Below are positions 1 through 8,448 of a stretch of 64,000 bases of DNA, piece after piece. The translations under genes were made by a program, and so were the position numbers. The DNA is from GCA-2687025 sp964473525. Lineage in GTDB: Bacteria > Poribacteria > WGA-4E > GCA-2687025. The notes beneath the pieces were generated by a model that was not told the origin of the DNA, ran no database searches, and was given only the letters and a program-made list of their open reading frames with translations. Location: positions 124,001 through 188,000 of the forward strand of contig CAYYPK010000005.1 of assembly GCA_964473525.1 (NCBI GenBank), in the 5' to 3' direction. Each line of letters starts with the position of its first letter. The stretch's first letter is position 1.

Positions 1-81
1 ATAGCCAAGCGCCGATGGCGGCCCAAGCCAGAAAGACCGAGACGCGCGCGGGTGACACGGACGGCGATACGGGAAGAGCCC

Positions 82-134
82 TTCCATTCTGACGCCGCCG
101 CGCTACACTATGCAGTAACCCCTCCGGGGGGATA
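82..134 (+). promoter_or_regulatory. Promoter and CsoR-type operator
   Basis: A near-palindrome TAACCCCTCCGGGGGGATA lies at 116-134: C-tract, CC/GG centre, G-tract, with TA-rich ends. This is the layout of known CsoR operators. It sits 27 bases upstream of the CsoR gene. A weak promoter overlaps it: TTCCAT (82-87), 16-base spacer, TACACT (104-109), which would place the transcription start inside or next to the operator. A bound repressor there would block the whole metal operon. The match to the family operator is by eye. Confidence 0.55.
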
Positions 135-160
135 GGATACGCTACCGTGGAAAGGAAGCC

Positions 161-484
161 GTGATGCCAGATGCTCCCCAGGGGGATACCACACACACGC
201 ATGGGGATGGACACGGCCACACGCACGCGCGTCGCGACCAGGTCGTCGCGCGGCTGGCGCGGATCGAGGGACACGTACGCAGTATCCGCGAGATGGTGCT
301 GGCGGACAGGAACTGCCCCGAGGTGCTAACCCAGATAGCCGCCGTGCGTGGAGCGTTGCAGGCGGCGGGGAAGGTGATCCTCGAGGACCACTTCGAGTCG
401 TGCATCGTCTCGGCGGTCGAGCGGGGCGACCACGGGGCCGCTATCGAGGAATTCAAGCAGGCGTTCTCGAAACTCGCGCACTAA
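161..484 (+). CDS. csoR: CsoR/RcnR-family metal-sensing repressor
   Basis: A small all-helical repressor of 107 residues that should release DNA on binding metal. With residue 1 at the GTG, Cys52, His77 and Cys81 sit in RNCPEV and EDHFESC. Their spacing (25 and 4 residues) is that of the Cys-His-Cys Cu(I) site of CsoR rather than the His-rich site of RcnR. The N-terminus has an extra His-rich tail (HTHGDGHGHTH, residues 12-22), unusual for CsoR and a possible second metal site. Start is the GTG at 161 or the ATG at 164, both served by AAAGGAAG. It heads an operon with a His-rich membrane peptide, a P1B ATPase and a CDF exporter, and should autoregulate through the dyad at 116-134. Metal identity (Cu versus Zn/Ni/Co) is uncertain because the exporters look less copper-like than the sensor. 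Confidence 0.9.
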   Translation: MMPDAPQGDTTHTHGDGHGHTHARRDQVVARLARIEGHVRSIREMVLADRNCPEVLTQIAAVRGALQAAGKVILEDHFESCIVSAVERGDHGAAIEEFKQAFSKLAH

Positions 485-512
485 GCGTGACACACGCGGG
501 AGATCCGTTGAC

Positions 513-689
513 ATGGCAGCCATCGGCGCGGCGATCGTCTACCACGAGGGCGGGCACGGGATACTGGAAGACCACGACGACCATCACCACCACGACCACG
601 ACAAGGGCAAGGGGCGCGGCCCTAAGTTCATCGCCATTGCCGTCGTGGCGGCGGCCGTCGCCGCGTTCGTCGTGTTGCGCATGGTGTAG
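513..689 (+). CDS. Small His-rich single-pass membrane peptide
   Basis: A 58-residue reading frame fills the gap between csoR and the ATPase. It begins MAAIGAAIVYHEGGHG, passes through a His/Asp cluster (EDHDDHHHHDHD, residues 19-30), a short basic linker (KGKGRGPK), then one hydrophobic helix (about residues 39-55) and ends RMV. The layout suggests a metal-binding N-terminal segment tethered to the membrane, perhaps passing metal to the ATPase, which has no metal-binding domain of its own. GGGAG lies about 10 bases before the ATG. No family is recognised; the role is inferred from position and composition. The His cluster and the clean membrane helix argue that it is a real gene. Confidence 0.6.
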   Translation: MAAIGAAIVYHEGGHGILEDHDDHHHHDHDKGKGRGPKFIAIAVVAAAVAAFVVLRMV

Positions 690-718
690 ACCACGAAGAA
701 CCCGTCTGGAGGAGTTCG

Positions 719-2611
719 ATGTCAACTGCTGGCGCCGTGAACGGACGTGTGGGGGTGTCCCATGTCTGGGTGACATGGGCGCGCAAGGCGGCATTCCCGG
801 CGTCGTTGCTGGCGCTCATCGTGGCGTCGCTGATCCCGTCGCTGAAGGACGCTCTGGCGCCGCGCGACCCAGCGATGCTCCCCATGCTCATCGGCGGGGC
901 GGTCATCACGTACCGCACGATCGTGGCGACCATCGAGAATCGGCGGCTGACCGCCGGGTCGCTCGTCGTGCTCGCCCTCATCGGCACGGCGTACGTGGGC
1001 GAATACATCGCCGGAGCCGTCGTGGCGTTCATGATGATCGGCGGTGAGTGGCTGGAGGACCTGACGCTCGAGAAGACGCGCAACGCCGTGCGCGCGCTGG
1101 TCAAGCTCGCGCCCGACGAAGCCACCGTATGGGAGGACGGCGAGTGGCGGCTCCGTCCTGTCTCGGCCATCGAGGTCGGCGACCGTGTGCTCATCCGCCC
1201 CGGCGATTCCGTTCCCGTCGATGGCACGATCGTCGAGGGCGCGGCCGTGCTGAACGAGTCGACCCTGACGGGTGAGTCCATGCCCGTCGAGAAGGCTGTA
1301 GGCGACACCGTGTTTGCCGGAACTGTGAACACCTCCGGCGCCATTGAGGCGACGGCGGACAAGCTGGGCGCCGACACGACGCTAGGGACGATCATCCGCG
1401 TCGTCCACGAGGCGCAGGAGCGGAAGGGCTCCACGCAGCGCGCCGCGGACAGGTTCGCAACGTATTTCACCCCCGCGATTCTGCTTATCTGTGTAGGCGT
1501 CTGGTTCGCCACGGGCGACCTGATGCGCGTCATGGCCGTTCTCGTCATCGCCTGCCCGTGCGCGCTTGTCCTCGCGACTCCAACCGCTGTCGTCGCCGCC
1601 GTCGGCAACGCGGCGAAGCGCGGCGCGCTCATCAAGGGCGGGGCCATCTTGGAGCAGCTAGGGCGGGTCAGCGCCGTGTGCTTCGACAAGACCGGGACGC
1701 TGACGCAGGGGCGCGTCGAGGTTGTCGACGCGACCGCGTTCGGCGACGACGACGTAGAGAGCGTGCTCCGCCTGGCGGCGGCCGCCGAGAGCCGGTCGGA
1801 ACACCCGCTCGCGCGCGCGATCATGCAAGCCGCCGGCAGCGCGCGACTGGACAGCGCGGACTTCGAGCAGGAGTTCGGCGTAGGTATCCGCGCGCGGGTC
1901 GAAGGCCGCGACGTGTGGGTCGGCAATCGGCGCCTACTGGACCACGTGGCCATCGTGAGCGGCCACGACACCGCAGATCGCTATCTGGCGGAACAGGAAC
2001 GCAAGGGCCGCACCGCGCTCGTCGTGGTCAGCGACGGCGAATGCGTCGGCGGCATCGCGGCGGCCGATGCTCTCCGCCCCGACTCGTCCGACGCCGTTGA
2101 AGCCTTACGTTCCGCAGGCGTGGGGCGCGTCGCGATGCTGACCGGGGACCACGCGACGACGGCGGGCGCCATCGCGGCGCAGGTCGGTATCGACGACGTG
2201 CGCGCCGGGCTGCTGCCGACGGAGAAGCTGGGTGTCGTCGAACGCATGAAGGCGGACGGACAGATCGTCGCGATGGTCGGCGATGGCGTCAACGACGCCC
2301 CCGCGCTAGTGGCGGCGGACGTTGGGGTCGCCATGGGCGCCGCTGGCACGGACGTCGCCATCGAATCCGCCGGCATGGCTCTCATGGGCGAGGATCTGCG
2401 TCTGCTGGCGGACATGTTCATCCTGGGTCGACGCACGCTGCGGATCATCCAGCAGAACATATGGGTGTTCGCGGTCGGTGTGAACATCGCCGGTATCGCC
2501 TTCGCGAGCGCGGGTGTTCTCAGCCCCGTGATGGCGGCGGTCGTGCACAACATCGCCTCGGTATTCGTCGTACTCAACTCGGCGCGCCTCCTGGCTTTCC
2601 GCCCCCGCTAA
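719..2611 (+). CDS. P1B-type heavy-metal-exporting ATPase
   Basis: This is a 630-residue ATP-driven cation exporter of the inner membrane. It has the membrane metal motif Cys279-Pro-Cys281, the actuator loop TGES, phosphorylation site Asp323 in DKTGTLT, the SEHPLA nucleotide-domain motif and the hinge GDGVNDAP. It is shorter than usual because there is no N-terminal heavy-metal (CXXC) domain; the protein starts close to the first membrane helices. The last helix reads HNIASVFVVLNSARLL, which lacks the Met-x-x-Ser-Ser of copper pumps and the Asp of zinc pumps. The ATG follows GGAGGAG. It sits between the His-rich peptide and the CDF transporter and is presumably under CsoR control. Metal specificity cannot be assigned from the motifs. 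Confidence 0.92.
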   Translation: MSTAGAVNGRVGVSHVWVTWARKAAFPASLLALIVASLIPSLKDALAPRDPAMLPMLIGGAVITYRTIVATIENRRLTAGSLVVLALIGTAYVGEYIAGAVVAFMMIGGEWLEDLTLEKTRNAVRALVKLAPDEATVWEDGEWRLRPVSAIEVGDRVLIRPGDSVPVDGTIVEGAAVLNESTLTGESMPVEKAVGDTVFAGTVNTSGAIEATADKLGADTTLGTIIRVVHEAQERKGSTQRAADRFATYFTPAILLICVGVWFATGDLMRVMAVLVIACPCALVLATPTAVVAAVGNAAKRGALIKGGAILEQLGRVSAVCFDKTGTLTQGRVEVVDATAFGDDDVESVLRLAAAAESRSEHPLARAIMQAAGSARLDSADFEQEFGVGIRARVEGRDVWVGNRRLLDHVAIVSGHDTADRYLAEQERKGRTALVVVSDGECVGGIAAADALRPDSSDAVEALRSAGVGRVAMLTGDHATTAGAIAAQVGIDDVRAGLLPTEKLGVVERMKADGQIVAMVGDGVNDAPALVAADVGVAMGAAGTDVAIESAGMALMGEDLRLLADMFILGRRTLRIIQQNIWVFAVGVNIAGIAFASAGVLSPVMAAVVHNIASVFVVLNSARLLAFRPR

Positions 2612-2639
2612 CGCGCGTCATCAACTGCACGGAGACACC

Positions 2640-3674
2640 TTGTCGCACGTACACGGTGAGTTGCGCGCGCACGACGGGCCGCACGCACACACTGAACCAC
2701 ACGCAGACGAAGAGCCGCTACGGAGCTGCGCCCACGACCACCGGCCCCTCGTGGACAACCACGCGCGCGACCACCACCACGGCGGAGGCCACGACCACCA
2801 CCATCACCATCAGGTTGACCTGCACCGGCCGAGGCAGCGTCGCGCGTTCCTGGTGTGCGTGATCCTAACGCTGGTGATGATGGTGGTGGAGTTCGCGGCG
2901 GGCGTCCTCACGGGCAGCCTAATGCTCATCAGCGACGCCGTGCACATGCTGTCGCACGCCGCCGCGTTAGGGATCAGCTTCCTCGCGTTGGTCATCGCGC
3001 GGCGCGACGCCGGGCTGTCGTTCTCGTACGGGTTGTATCGCGTCGAGATCCTCGCGGCGCTCGCGAACGGGCTCACGTTGGCAGGCTTCACGGTGTGGAT
3101 CGTGTACGAAGGCGTGCAGCGTCTGCTCGACCCTGTTGCCGTATCGGGCAAGGAAGTCACCGTCGTCGCGATCATCGGTCTGGCCGTGAACGTCACGACG
3201 GCGCTCGTGCTCCAGCGCGCAGGCCTCGACGACCTTAACACCAAGAGCGCCTTCCTCCACATGATCGGAGACACGCTGTCTTCCGTCGCGATCGTGCTCG
3301 GCGGCGTGCTGATCTACTTCACGGGGTGGCGCTTCGTTGACCCCGTACTGAGCGTCGTCGTCGCGTTCGTCATTGGGCGGTGGTCGTGGGGGCTCATCCG
3401 CGACTCTACGCTCATCCTCATGGAGCGCAAGCCCTCGCATATCGACCCGGCAGAGGTCGCGTCTCACCTTGTCGACAGTGTCCCGCAGGTCGTAGACGCG
3501 CACGACTTGCACGTCTGGGAAATCACGTCGCAATTCGTGTGCCTGTCCGCCCACGTTGTGCTTGAGGATGTTCCCCTCTCCGCGACTCAAGCCGTTGTCG
3601 CCGCCGTTCGCGAGGCGCTCGAGCGTGACTTCGCAATAGCGCATGCGGTCATTGAGATCGAACCCTCCGTGTGA
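2640..3674 (+). CDS. Cation diffusion facilitator (CzcD/ZitB-like), His-rich
   Basis: A proton-coupled divalent-metal exporter of 344 residues. An N-terminal tail of about 65 residues is packed with His (HDHHHHH near residue 54), followed by six membrane segments and a C-terminal cytoplasmic domain. The transport site is visible in helix 5 as His207-x-x-x-Asp211 (HMIGD). In helix 2, where the family has HxxxD, this protein reads His102-x-x-x-His106 (HMLSH), an Asp-to-His change at a metal ligand. Start is a TTG with GGAG five bases upstream. It lies 28 bases after the ATPase in the same operon. Zn, Cd, Co or Ni are all possible substrates. Confidence 0.88.
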   Translation: MSHVHGELRAHDGPHAHTEPHADEEPLRSCAHDHRPLVDNHARDHHHGGGHDHHHHHQVDLHRPRQRRAFLVCVILTLVMMVVEFAAGVLTGSLMLISDAVHMLSHAAALGISFLALVIARRDAGLSFSYGLYRVEILAALANGLTLAGFTVWIVYEGVQRLLDPVAVSGKEVTVVAIIGLAVNVTTALVLQRAGLDDLNTKSAFLHMIGDTLSSVAIVLGGVLIYFTGWRFVDPVLSVVVAFVIGRWSWGLIRDSTLILMERKPSHIDPAEVASHLVDSVPQVVDAHDLHVWEITSQFVCLSAHVVLEDVPLSATQAVVAAVREALERDFAIAHAVIEIEPSV

Positions 3675-3756
3675 CGGCACGCCACCGTTGCGGGTATGCT
3701 TGACGACGTCAGCCGGTGAAACTCGCCATCTCCCGCGGCCGTCGGAGCGCCATCAG

Positions 3757-4005
3757 GTGAATCCCGGGTTTGTCGTCCTGTTCATGCTGTTCGCCATGGG
3801 GCTCATCATGGGCATCGGCGGGATGATCCACGACCTGTACTCGAAGAAGCACGGGCTGGTGAAGGGGGCGACGGAGAGCCAGCTTGCCGAGATCCGTGCG
3901 CTGCTGGAATCGCTCAACGAGCGCGTCGCGCGCATCGAGGAGAACCAGGCGGAGCAGCTCCTCGAGAGCTACGACCCAACGCGCGACCGTATCACCGGCG
4001 ACTAG
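3757..4005 (+). CDS. Small membrane protein with coiled-coil tail
   Basis: An 82-residue protein with an N-terminal hydrophobic helix (FVVLFMLFAMGLIMGIGGMI), a short basic stretch (YSKKHG) and an amphipathic helical tail (AEIRALLESLNERVARIEE). The architecture resembles PspB-type phage-shock or cell-envelope adaptor proteins, but sequence identity to PspB is not evident. The GTG start follows GGAG. It lies just upstream of a PAS histidine kinase in the same direction, 39 bases apart, so a joint role in envelope sensing is possible but unproven. Confidence 0.6.
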   Translation: MNPGFVVLFMLFAMGLIMGIGGMIHDLYSKKHGLVKGATESQLAEIRALLESLNERVARIEENQAEQLLESYDPTRDRITGD

Positions 4006-4044
4006 GCGGCCTGCGACCCCGGACCCAAGCCACGCGAGCGAGCG

Positions 4045-5619
4045 ATGCGACGTTTTCCAGATCCAACATCACCTGACGCCGCGCGCGAGTTGCTCGACAG
4101 CCTCTCCGTGATTGTGTACCGCCTTGACGCGCGGGCGGGCTACCGTCTGTGCGAAGTCCGCGGCGCTGTCGAGAGTCTCACAGGGTACACGGCCGCCGAA
4201 CTCCTGGCCGACGACGAGTTCACGACCGCCAGAATCCACCCCGACGACAGGGCGACGGTCTCTCGACGCATGGCTCAGTTGGTCGCGTCCGGGCGGGCCA
4301 CCGCGGAGTACCGCTTCCAGCGCGCCGACGGCCGCTACGTGTGGTTCCGCGACGAATCGCGGTCGATCCCCGGGGAGGACGGGACGCCGGACTACGCCAT
4401 AGGGACGACATCGGACATCACCGACGTGGTGGAGGAGCGCGTTCAGGCCGAAGCCGACGCGGCGAAACTTCAGGGCATCGTCGCCGCGGCGGCGAGCGCT
4501 GTCGTCATCACCAGCGACCGAGGGCTCATAGAGTCCTTCAACCGGGCGGCCGAGCAGATGTTCGGCTACGCCGAGAGCGACGTCATTGGGAAGAACGTCG
4601 CGCTTCTCATGCCCGAGTCCGAGGCGCGCGATCACGACGGCCACGTCGGCCGGTACAACGTCAACGGGCAGCGACGCGTGATTGGCGCCACCAGAGACGT
4701 CCTTGGTCAGCGCAGCGATGGCTCGACTTTCCCACTGCATCTGGCGCTCAGCGAAGCGCGGTACCAGGGCGCCCTTCACTTCTGCGGAATACTGACCGAC
4801 GTCACGGAGGCCCGAGAGATGGAGCGCGAGTTGCGCGCCCTGAACGTAGGCCTCGAGGAGCGTGTGAAGGAACGCACGGAGCACCTACAGTTAGAAATCG
4901 CCGAGCGGCGCGAGGCTCAGGACGCGCTCGCGGTCGCCGAACGCGAGCGTCGCCTCTTCCTGGCGCGCATGCTTGATTTGCAGGACGCCGAGAGGGCGCA
5001 CATATCCTACGAGTTGCACGATGAGGTAGGGCAGCAGCTGACGTCGCTCATGATCGGGCTCCGTGTGTTGGCGCTTGCCGACACCCCCGAGGGCATGCAC
5101 GAACACGCGGACGCGTTGCGGGTGACGGTATCCGACACGCTCGAGCAGGTCCGGTCGCTCGCCATGGAGACGCGGTCCAGTTCACTCGATGACCTTGGTA
5201 TTGCGGCGACGCTGCGTACCGAGTTGACGGCCATCCAGGACAGGGCTGGGATACGCGTGACGCTGGACGCGAGCGGCGGCGAGAACCCAAGGTTACCTAG
5301 GCAGACGGAGGTCACGCTGTACCGCGTCATCCACAGCGCGCTGGCCAATGTCGTGCGGCACTCCGGCGCGAACAGCCTGGCAGTGTACATCCGACAGACC
5401 GACGACGGCGTGTCGGGCATCGTCGAGGACGACGGCGTGGGGTTCGATGTCGGGCAAGCCATGTCCGAGCCGGTCGATGCCCGCTTCGGTCTCCTCGCGA
5501 TGCAGGAGCGCGCGCGGGCAATCGGCGGAGACGTCACCGTGGACTCCACTCCCGGCGAGGGATGTAGCGTGCTGGTTACCCTCCCGGTTGTCCACGCGGC
5601 GGACGCGGCGAGCGACTGA
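4045..5619 (+). CDS. PAS-PAS sensor histidine kinase (NarX/DegS type)
   Basis: A 524-residue soluble sensor kinase. It has two PAS domains (about residues 10-130 and 135-262; the second with FNRAAEQMFGY), a coiled linker (LEERVKERTEHLQLEI), a HisKA_3 dimerisation helix with phospho-acceptor His325 in YELHDEVGQQ, and a HATPase_c domain with N-box NVVRHSGA and G-box DDGVGFD. No membrane segments are seen, so the ligand is probably cytoplasmic (redox, haem or a small molecule). No response regulator is adjacent, which makes it an orphan; kinases of this type usually pair with LuxR/NarL regulators. A related HisKA_3 kinase occurs at 50.5-52.9 kb. Confidence 0.9.
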   Translation: MRRFPDPTSPDAARELLDSLSVIVYRLDARAGYRLCEVRGAVESLTGYTAAELLADDEFTTARIHPDDRATVSRRMAQLVASGRATAEYRFQRADGRYVWFRDESRSIPGEDGTPDYAIGTTSDITDVVEERVQAEADAAKLQGIVAAAASAVVITSDRGLIESFNRAAEQMFGYAESDVIGKNVALLMPESEARDHDGHVGRYNVNGQRRVIGATRDVLGQRSDGSTFPLHLALSEARYQGALHFCGILTDVTEAREMERELRALNVGLEERVKERTEHLQLEIAERREAQDALAVAERERRLFLARMLDLQDAERAHISYELHDEVGQQLTSLMIGLRVLALADTPEGMHEHADALRVTVSDTLEQVRSLAMETRSSSLDDLGIAATLRTELTAIQDRAGIRVTLDASGGENPRLPRQTEVTLYRVIHSALANVVRHSGANSLAVYIRQTDDGVSGIVEDDGVGFDVGQAMSEPVDARFGLLAMQERARAIGGDVTVDSTPGEGCSVLVTLPVVHAADAASD

Positions 5620-5644
5620 TAGGGCAGGTCGGCGGAGCCGAGAC

Positions 5645-6649
5645 ATGAGCAGCGCGAGCAGTGGCGGCGGGACGACCGCCCCAGAGCAACAGGACAACGG
5701 TGCAGGTTCCTGGATCCGGCCCGCCGGACCTCACGCGCCTCTCGTGTGGGGCAGAACCGATGGCGTAGTATTCGGCCTGCCGTGCGAGGGCGGTCTACCA
5801 GGACCGCGGGGTCTGGTGCGCGTGGGTGTCTGGAACGCCGACGCCGGAGCCCCGGAGCTCGTGAACTTCATCGCGGTAGAACCCGTGGTCGAAGGCGACG
5901 CGCCCCGACGCGAGCGAATGGCGTACAGCGAGCTCGAACCCAGCGTCCTGGACGCGCCCGAACGCGGGAAGCGGCTGTGGGCGACGACTTCGCCCGCTGG
6001 CGACCTGACGACGCTCTCGTCGGGCATCGAACGGCTGAGCGTAGCCATTGACGTCGAGGCTTTCACGGCGAACGGCGCCCATGTGCATCTCGTCGCCAGC
6101 ATGCGAAGTGACCGGCCCGAGGAGGTCGCGTTCACTGTCCACCACCACGACGACAGCGCGCCTATCGCCGAACACACGCTCACTGCGACGATGGGGAACT
6201 ACGAGCGTCTGCGCCTTCTCTGGCTGAACGACGGCGTAGTCGACAGCCGCGACCTGTACGCGGGGTACTCCGACGTCCACTTCGTGGAACGGGACGCCTA
6301 CCCGCTGCAACAGCTGATGCGACTGGACGACGGCTCCGTTCTGGCGATGTGTAGCACGGACGAGGAAGACCCGTCGAGCGCGCGGGTGGCGAGTCCGTGG
6401 TGGTCGTACGACTCTCGGAAGCTCACGCAGTATTGGCGAGTCGCCAGCGAGCACGTTCGCCCGGATCTGCGCGTGCGCGTCAACGGGCGGCGTGTCTATT
6501 GGGCGGGCGAGCTGGAGATCCCAGGCGGCATTTCGTTCGAGAACTTCGAGATGCGGCAGAGCTACGCGCCGGGCCAGGAGTTCGTGTTCGGGCTGACCGA
6601 TCGGGCGCCGGAGAACCTTGTCCCGGGCGCTCCTCGACCGGATGCGTAG
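5645..6649 (+). CDS. Conserved hypothetical protein
   Basis: A 334-residue protein with no signal peptide or membrane helix. Recognisable segments are GPRGLVRVGVWN, ELVNFIAVEPV and, further on, a beta-rich region ending EFVFGLTDR. This pattern recalls hypothetical proteins that recur in Poribacteria and Planctomycetes beside carbohydrate-active enzymes, but I cannot name a domain. The start was set at the ATG at 5645, 25 bases after the histidine kinase stop; upstream extension would overlap the kinase in another frame. A carbohydrate-related, beta-sandwich role is only a guess. Confidence 0.6.
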   Translation: MSSASSGGGTTAPEQQDNGAGSWIRPAGPHAPLVWGRTDGVVFGLPCEGGLPGPRGLVRVGVWNADAGAPELVNFIAVEPVVEGDAPRRERMAYSELEPSVLDAPERGKRLWATTSPAGDLTTLSSGIERLSVAIDVEAFTANGAHVHLVASMRSDRPEEVAFTVHHHDDSAPIAEHTLTATMGNYERLRLLWLNDGVVDSRDLYAGYSDVHFVERDAYPLQQLMRLDDGSVLAMCSTDEEDPSSARVASPWWSYDSRKLTQYWRVASEHVRPDLRVRVNGRRVYWAGELEIPGGISFENFEMRQSYAPGQEFVFGLTDRAPENLVPGAPRPDA

Positions 6650-6744
6650 ACCACCGGGGGGCGGCAGCGCGCGAAACCCGCGCCACGCGCGTCCGTATTC
6701 AAGGGCACTGTCATCGCCCACGATCAACGCCGGTGGTTACTGCT

Positions 6745-7242
6745 ATGGCCGTAGGAATCTCGCTCCCCATCTTCTCGTCGATGCTGCGCGCGTCCACCGA
6801 GACACTGTCATCGTGGTTTCGGCCGAGCCCGGCAGCGACGCCGCCGGCAGCCGCTGTCCCGGCTGTCCCTGTCACGCCGTCGGAACCTGAGCCGCCCTCG
6901 ACGCCCGAACTCGTCATGGGCATCTCCGGGTTCGTGCTGACGGACGCCGCGAGCGAGTCCGCGCCCGAAGCAGCGCGCGAGACGCTCGACATTGAGAACG
7001 ACGCGCTTCGACACAGGTTGGAGGACGCGGAGATTGCGCACACCGCGACGCGCTACCGCCTCCACGCGACCCTCGAGGTGCTGGAGGTCGTGTCGGCGAA
7101 GCTGGCGAGGGCGCAGTCCGAGGCCCTCGAACAGGCAGAGACCATCAGGGCGCTCACGGCGCGACGCCCGGGCCGGGGCGTACTCACCGCCCTTTGGCGA
7201 GTGGTCGGCGCGCCTGCCCGCTCCTGGACTTGTCGCCTCTAG
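6745..7242 (+). CDS. Hypothetical protein with Pro-rich linker and coiled coil
   Basis: A 165-residue protein: a short hydrophobic N-terminus (AVGISLPIFSSML), a Pro/Ala/Val-rich low-complexity linker (about residues 28-55), then a long helical segment (about residues 78-145) likely to form a coiled coil, and a basic tail. No family is recognised. A GTG four codons upstream is an alternative start and no strong ribosome site distinguishes them. It is separated by 95 bases from the gene before it and 79 from the phosphoesterase after it. Confidence 0.45.
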   Translation: MAVGISLPIFSSMLRASTETLSSWFRPSPAATPPAAAVPAVPVTPSEPEPPSTPELVMGISGFVLTDAASESAPEAARETLDIENDALRHRLEDAEIAHTATRYRLHATLEVLEVVSAKLARAQSEALEQAETIRALTARRPGRGVLTALWRVVGAPARSWTCRL

Positions 7243-7321
7243 ACGCCATCGTGTTCCGCCGAGCGCGGCATGGACACATCGCTCGAGCCGGGGATCGCCG
7301 ACGACCCATGGGAGGAACCAC

Positions 7322-8200
7322 GTGTCACTCAGCACGCGACGCCAGTGGCTCAAGAGCGTTGCTGGCCTCGCCGCAATGGCGGCGGCAGGCAAGTCCATAG
7401 GAGCTTCCGTCGTGGAAGGCGATGTCCTGACGTTTGGCGTCATCACGGACGCGCATTACGCGAACCGCGACACGGCGGGTACCCGGCACTACCGCGACTC
7501 GCAGGCGAAGGTGCGGCAGGCCGTGGACGCGTTCATCGAGGCTGATCCCGCGTTCTGCGTGCATCTTGGGGACTTCGTGGACAAGGGCGAGAGCGTCGAA
7601 GCGGAGCTGTCGTACCTGGCCACCATCGAGCAGGAATACGCTCGCTTCCCCGGGCCGAGGCACTACGTCTTCGGGAACCACGACGTGGCGACGCTGACGA
7701 AGGCTGAGTTCCTCGACAACTGCGCCGCGCGCGAGCGGTACTACTCCTTCGACGGTGGTGGGTACCACTTCGTCGTGTTGGACGCCTGCTACAACCAGGA
7801 CGAGTCGGACTACGAACCCGACAACTTCACCTGGACCGAAACGTACATCCCGGCGCGCGAACGCGAATGGCTGCGCGACGATCTCGCCGAGACCGAGCTG
7901 CCGACGATCGTGCTGGCGCATCAACGGCTAGACGCCGACGACGATCCGCACGGCGTCCGCAACGCGGAACTCACGCGTGCGATCCTCGAGGCGTCAGGGC
8001 GCGTGCGAGCCGTCTTCCAGGGGCACGACCATCGCGGCGCCTACAACGAGATTCACGGCATCCACTACGTTACGATGAAGGCGGTCGTTGAGGGCTCCGG
8101 TCTTGGAAACAACGCGTACGCCCTCGTGCGCCTGACCCCGGACACCGTCGAGGTCGAGGGCGCCGGGCGACAGGAGTCGCTCCGCGTCGCCATCGGCTAG
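7322..8200 (+). CDS. Tat-exported calcineurin-like metallophosphoesterase
   Basis: A 292-residue enzyme. It begins with a twin-arginine export signal (STRRQWLKSVAGLAAMAAAG), so it acts outside the cytoplasmic membrane. The metallophosphoesterase signature is complete: ITDAHY (D-x-H), LGDFVDKG (GD), GNHD, LAHQ and GHDHRG, giving the two-metal site. The substrate could be a phosphomonoester, phosphodiester or nucleotide. The GTG start is chosen because GGGAGGAA lies just before it and it puts the RR motif at residues 6-7; longer forms would bury the signal. It is transcribed alone, with a 248-base gap after it that shows no recognisable signal. Confidence 0.88.
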   Translation: MSLSTRRQWLKSVAGLAAMAAAGKSIGASVVEGDVLTFGVITDAHYANRDTAGTRHYRDSQAKVRQAVDAFIEADPAFCVHLGDFVDKGESVEAELSYLATIEQEYARFPGPRHYVFGNHDVATLTKAEFLDNCAARERYYSFDGGGYHFVVLDACYNQDESDYEPDNFTWTETYIPAREREWLRDDLAETELPTIVLAHQRLDADDDPHGVRNAELTRAILEASGRVRAVFQGHDHRGAYNEIHGIHYVTMKAVVEGSGLGNNAYALVRLTPDTVEVEGAGRQESLRVAIG

Positions 8201-8448
8201 TCGACTCTGATTGCATCAGTCGGCCGCGCCGCCGCCGGCTGCGCCAGCGCCAGCGCCGGGGCCGCGATCCCAACACGCTGCCTCTGGCTGAACACCCGCA
8301 CCGCCAACGCACTCGGCGCGAGACAGTCCGACACGTCGGGCGCCCCGGCGGCGACTGCCTGACTCTTGCGGGCCACTCCCCGCGCGGTCACAATGCCGCG
8401 ACCCGTCGCACCGAGCGGACCCGCCACGCCAAGGAATGCGCCGCCCCC

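Noticed and set aside
1..58. Possible start of a minus-strand membrane protein running off the left edge (GTG at 56-58, reading SPARVSVFLAWAAIGAWL)
   Set aside because: Only 19 codons are visible, and no ribosome site is present. The hydrophobic run could be chance.
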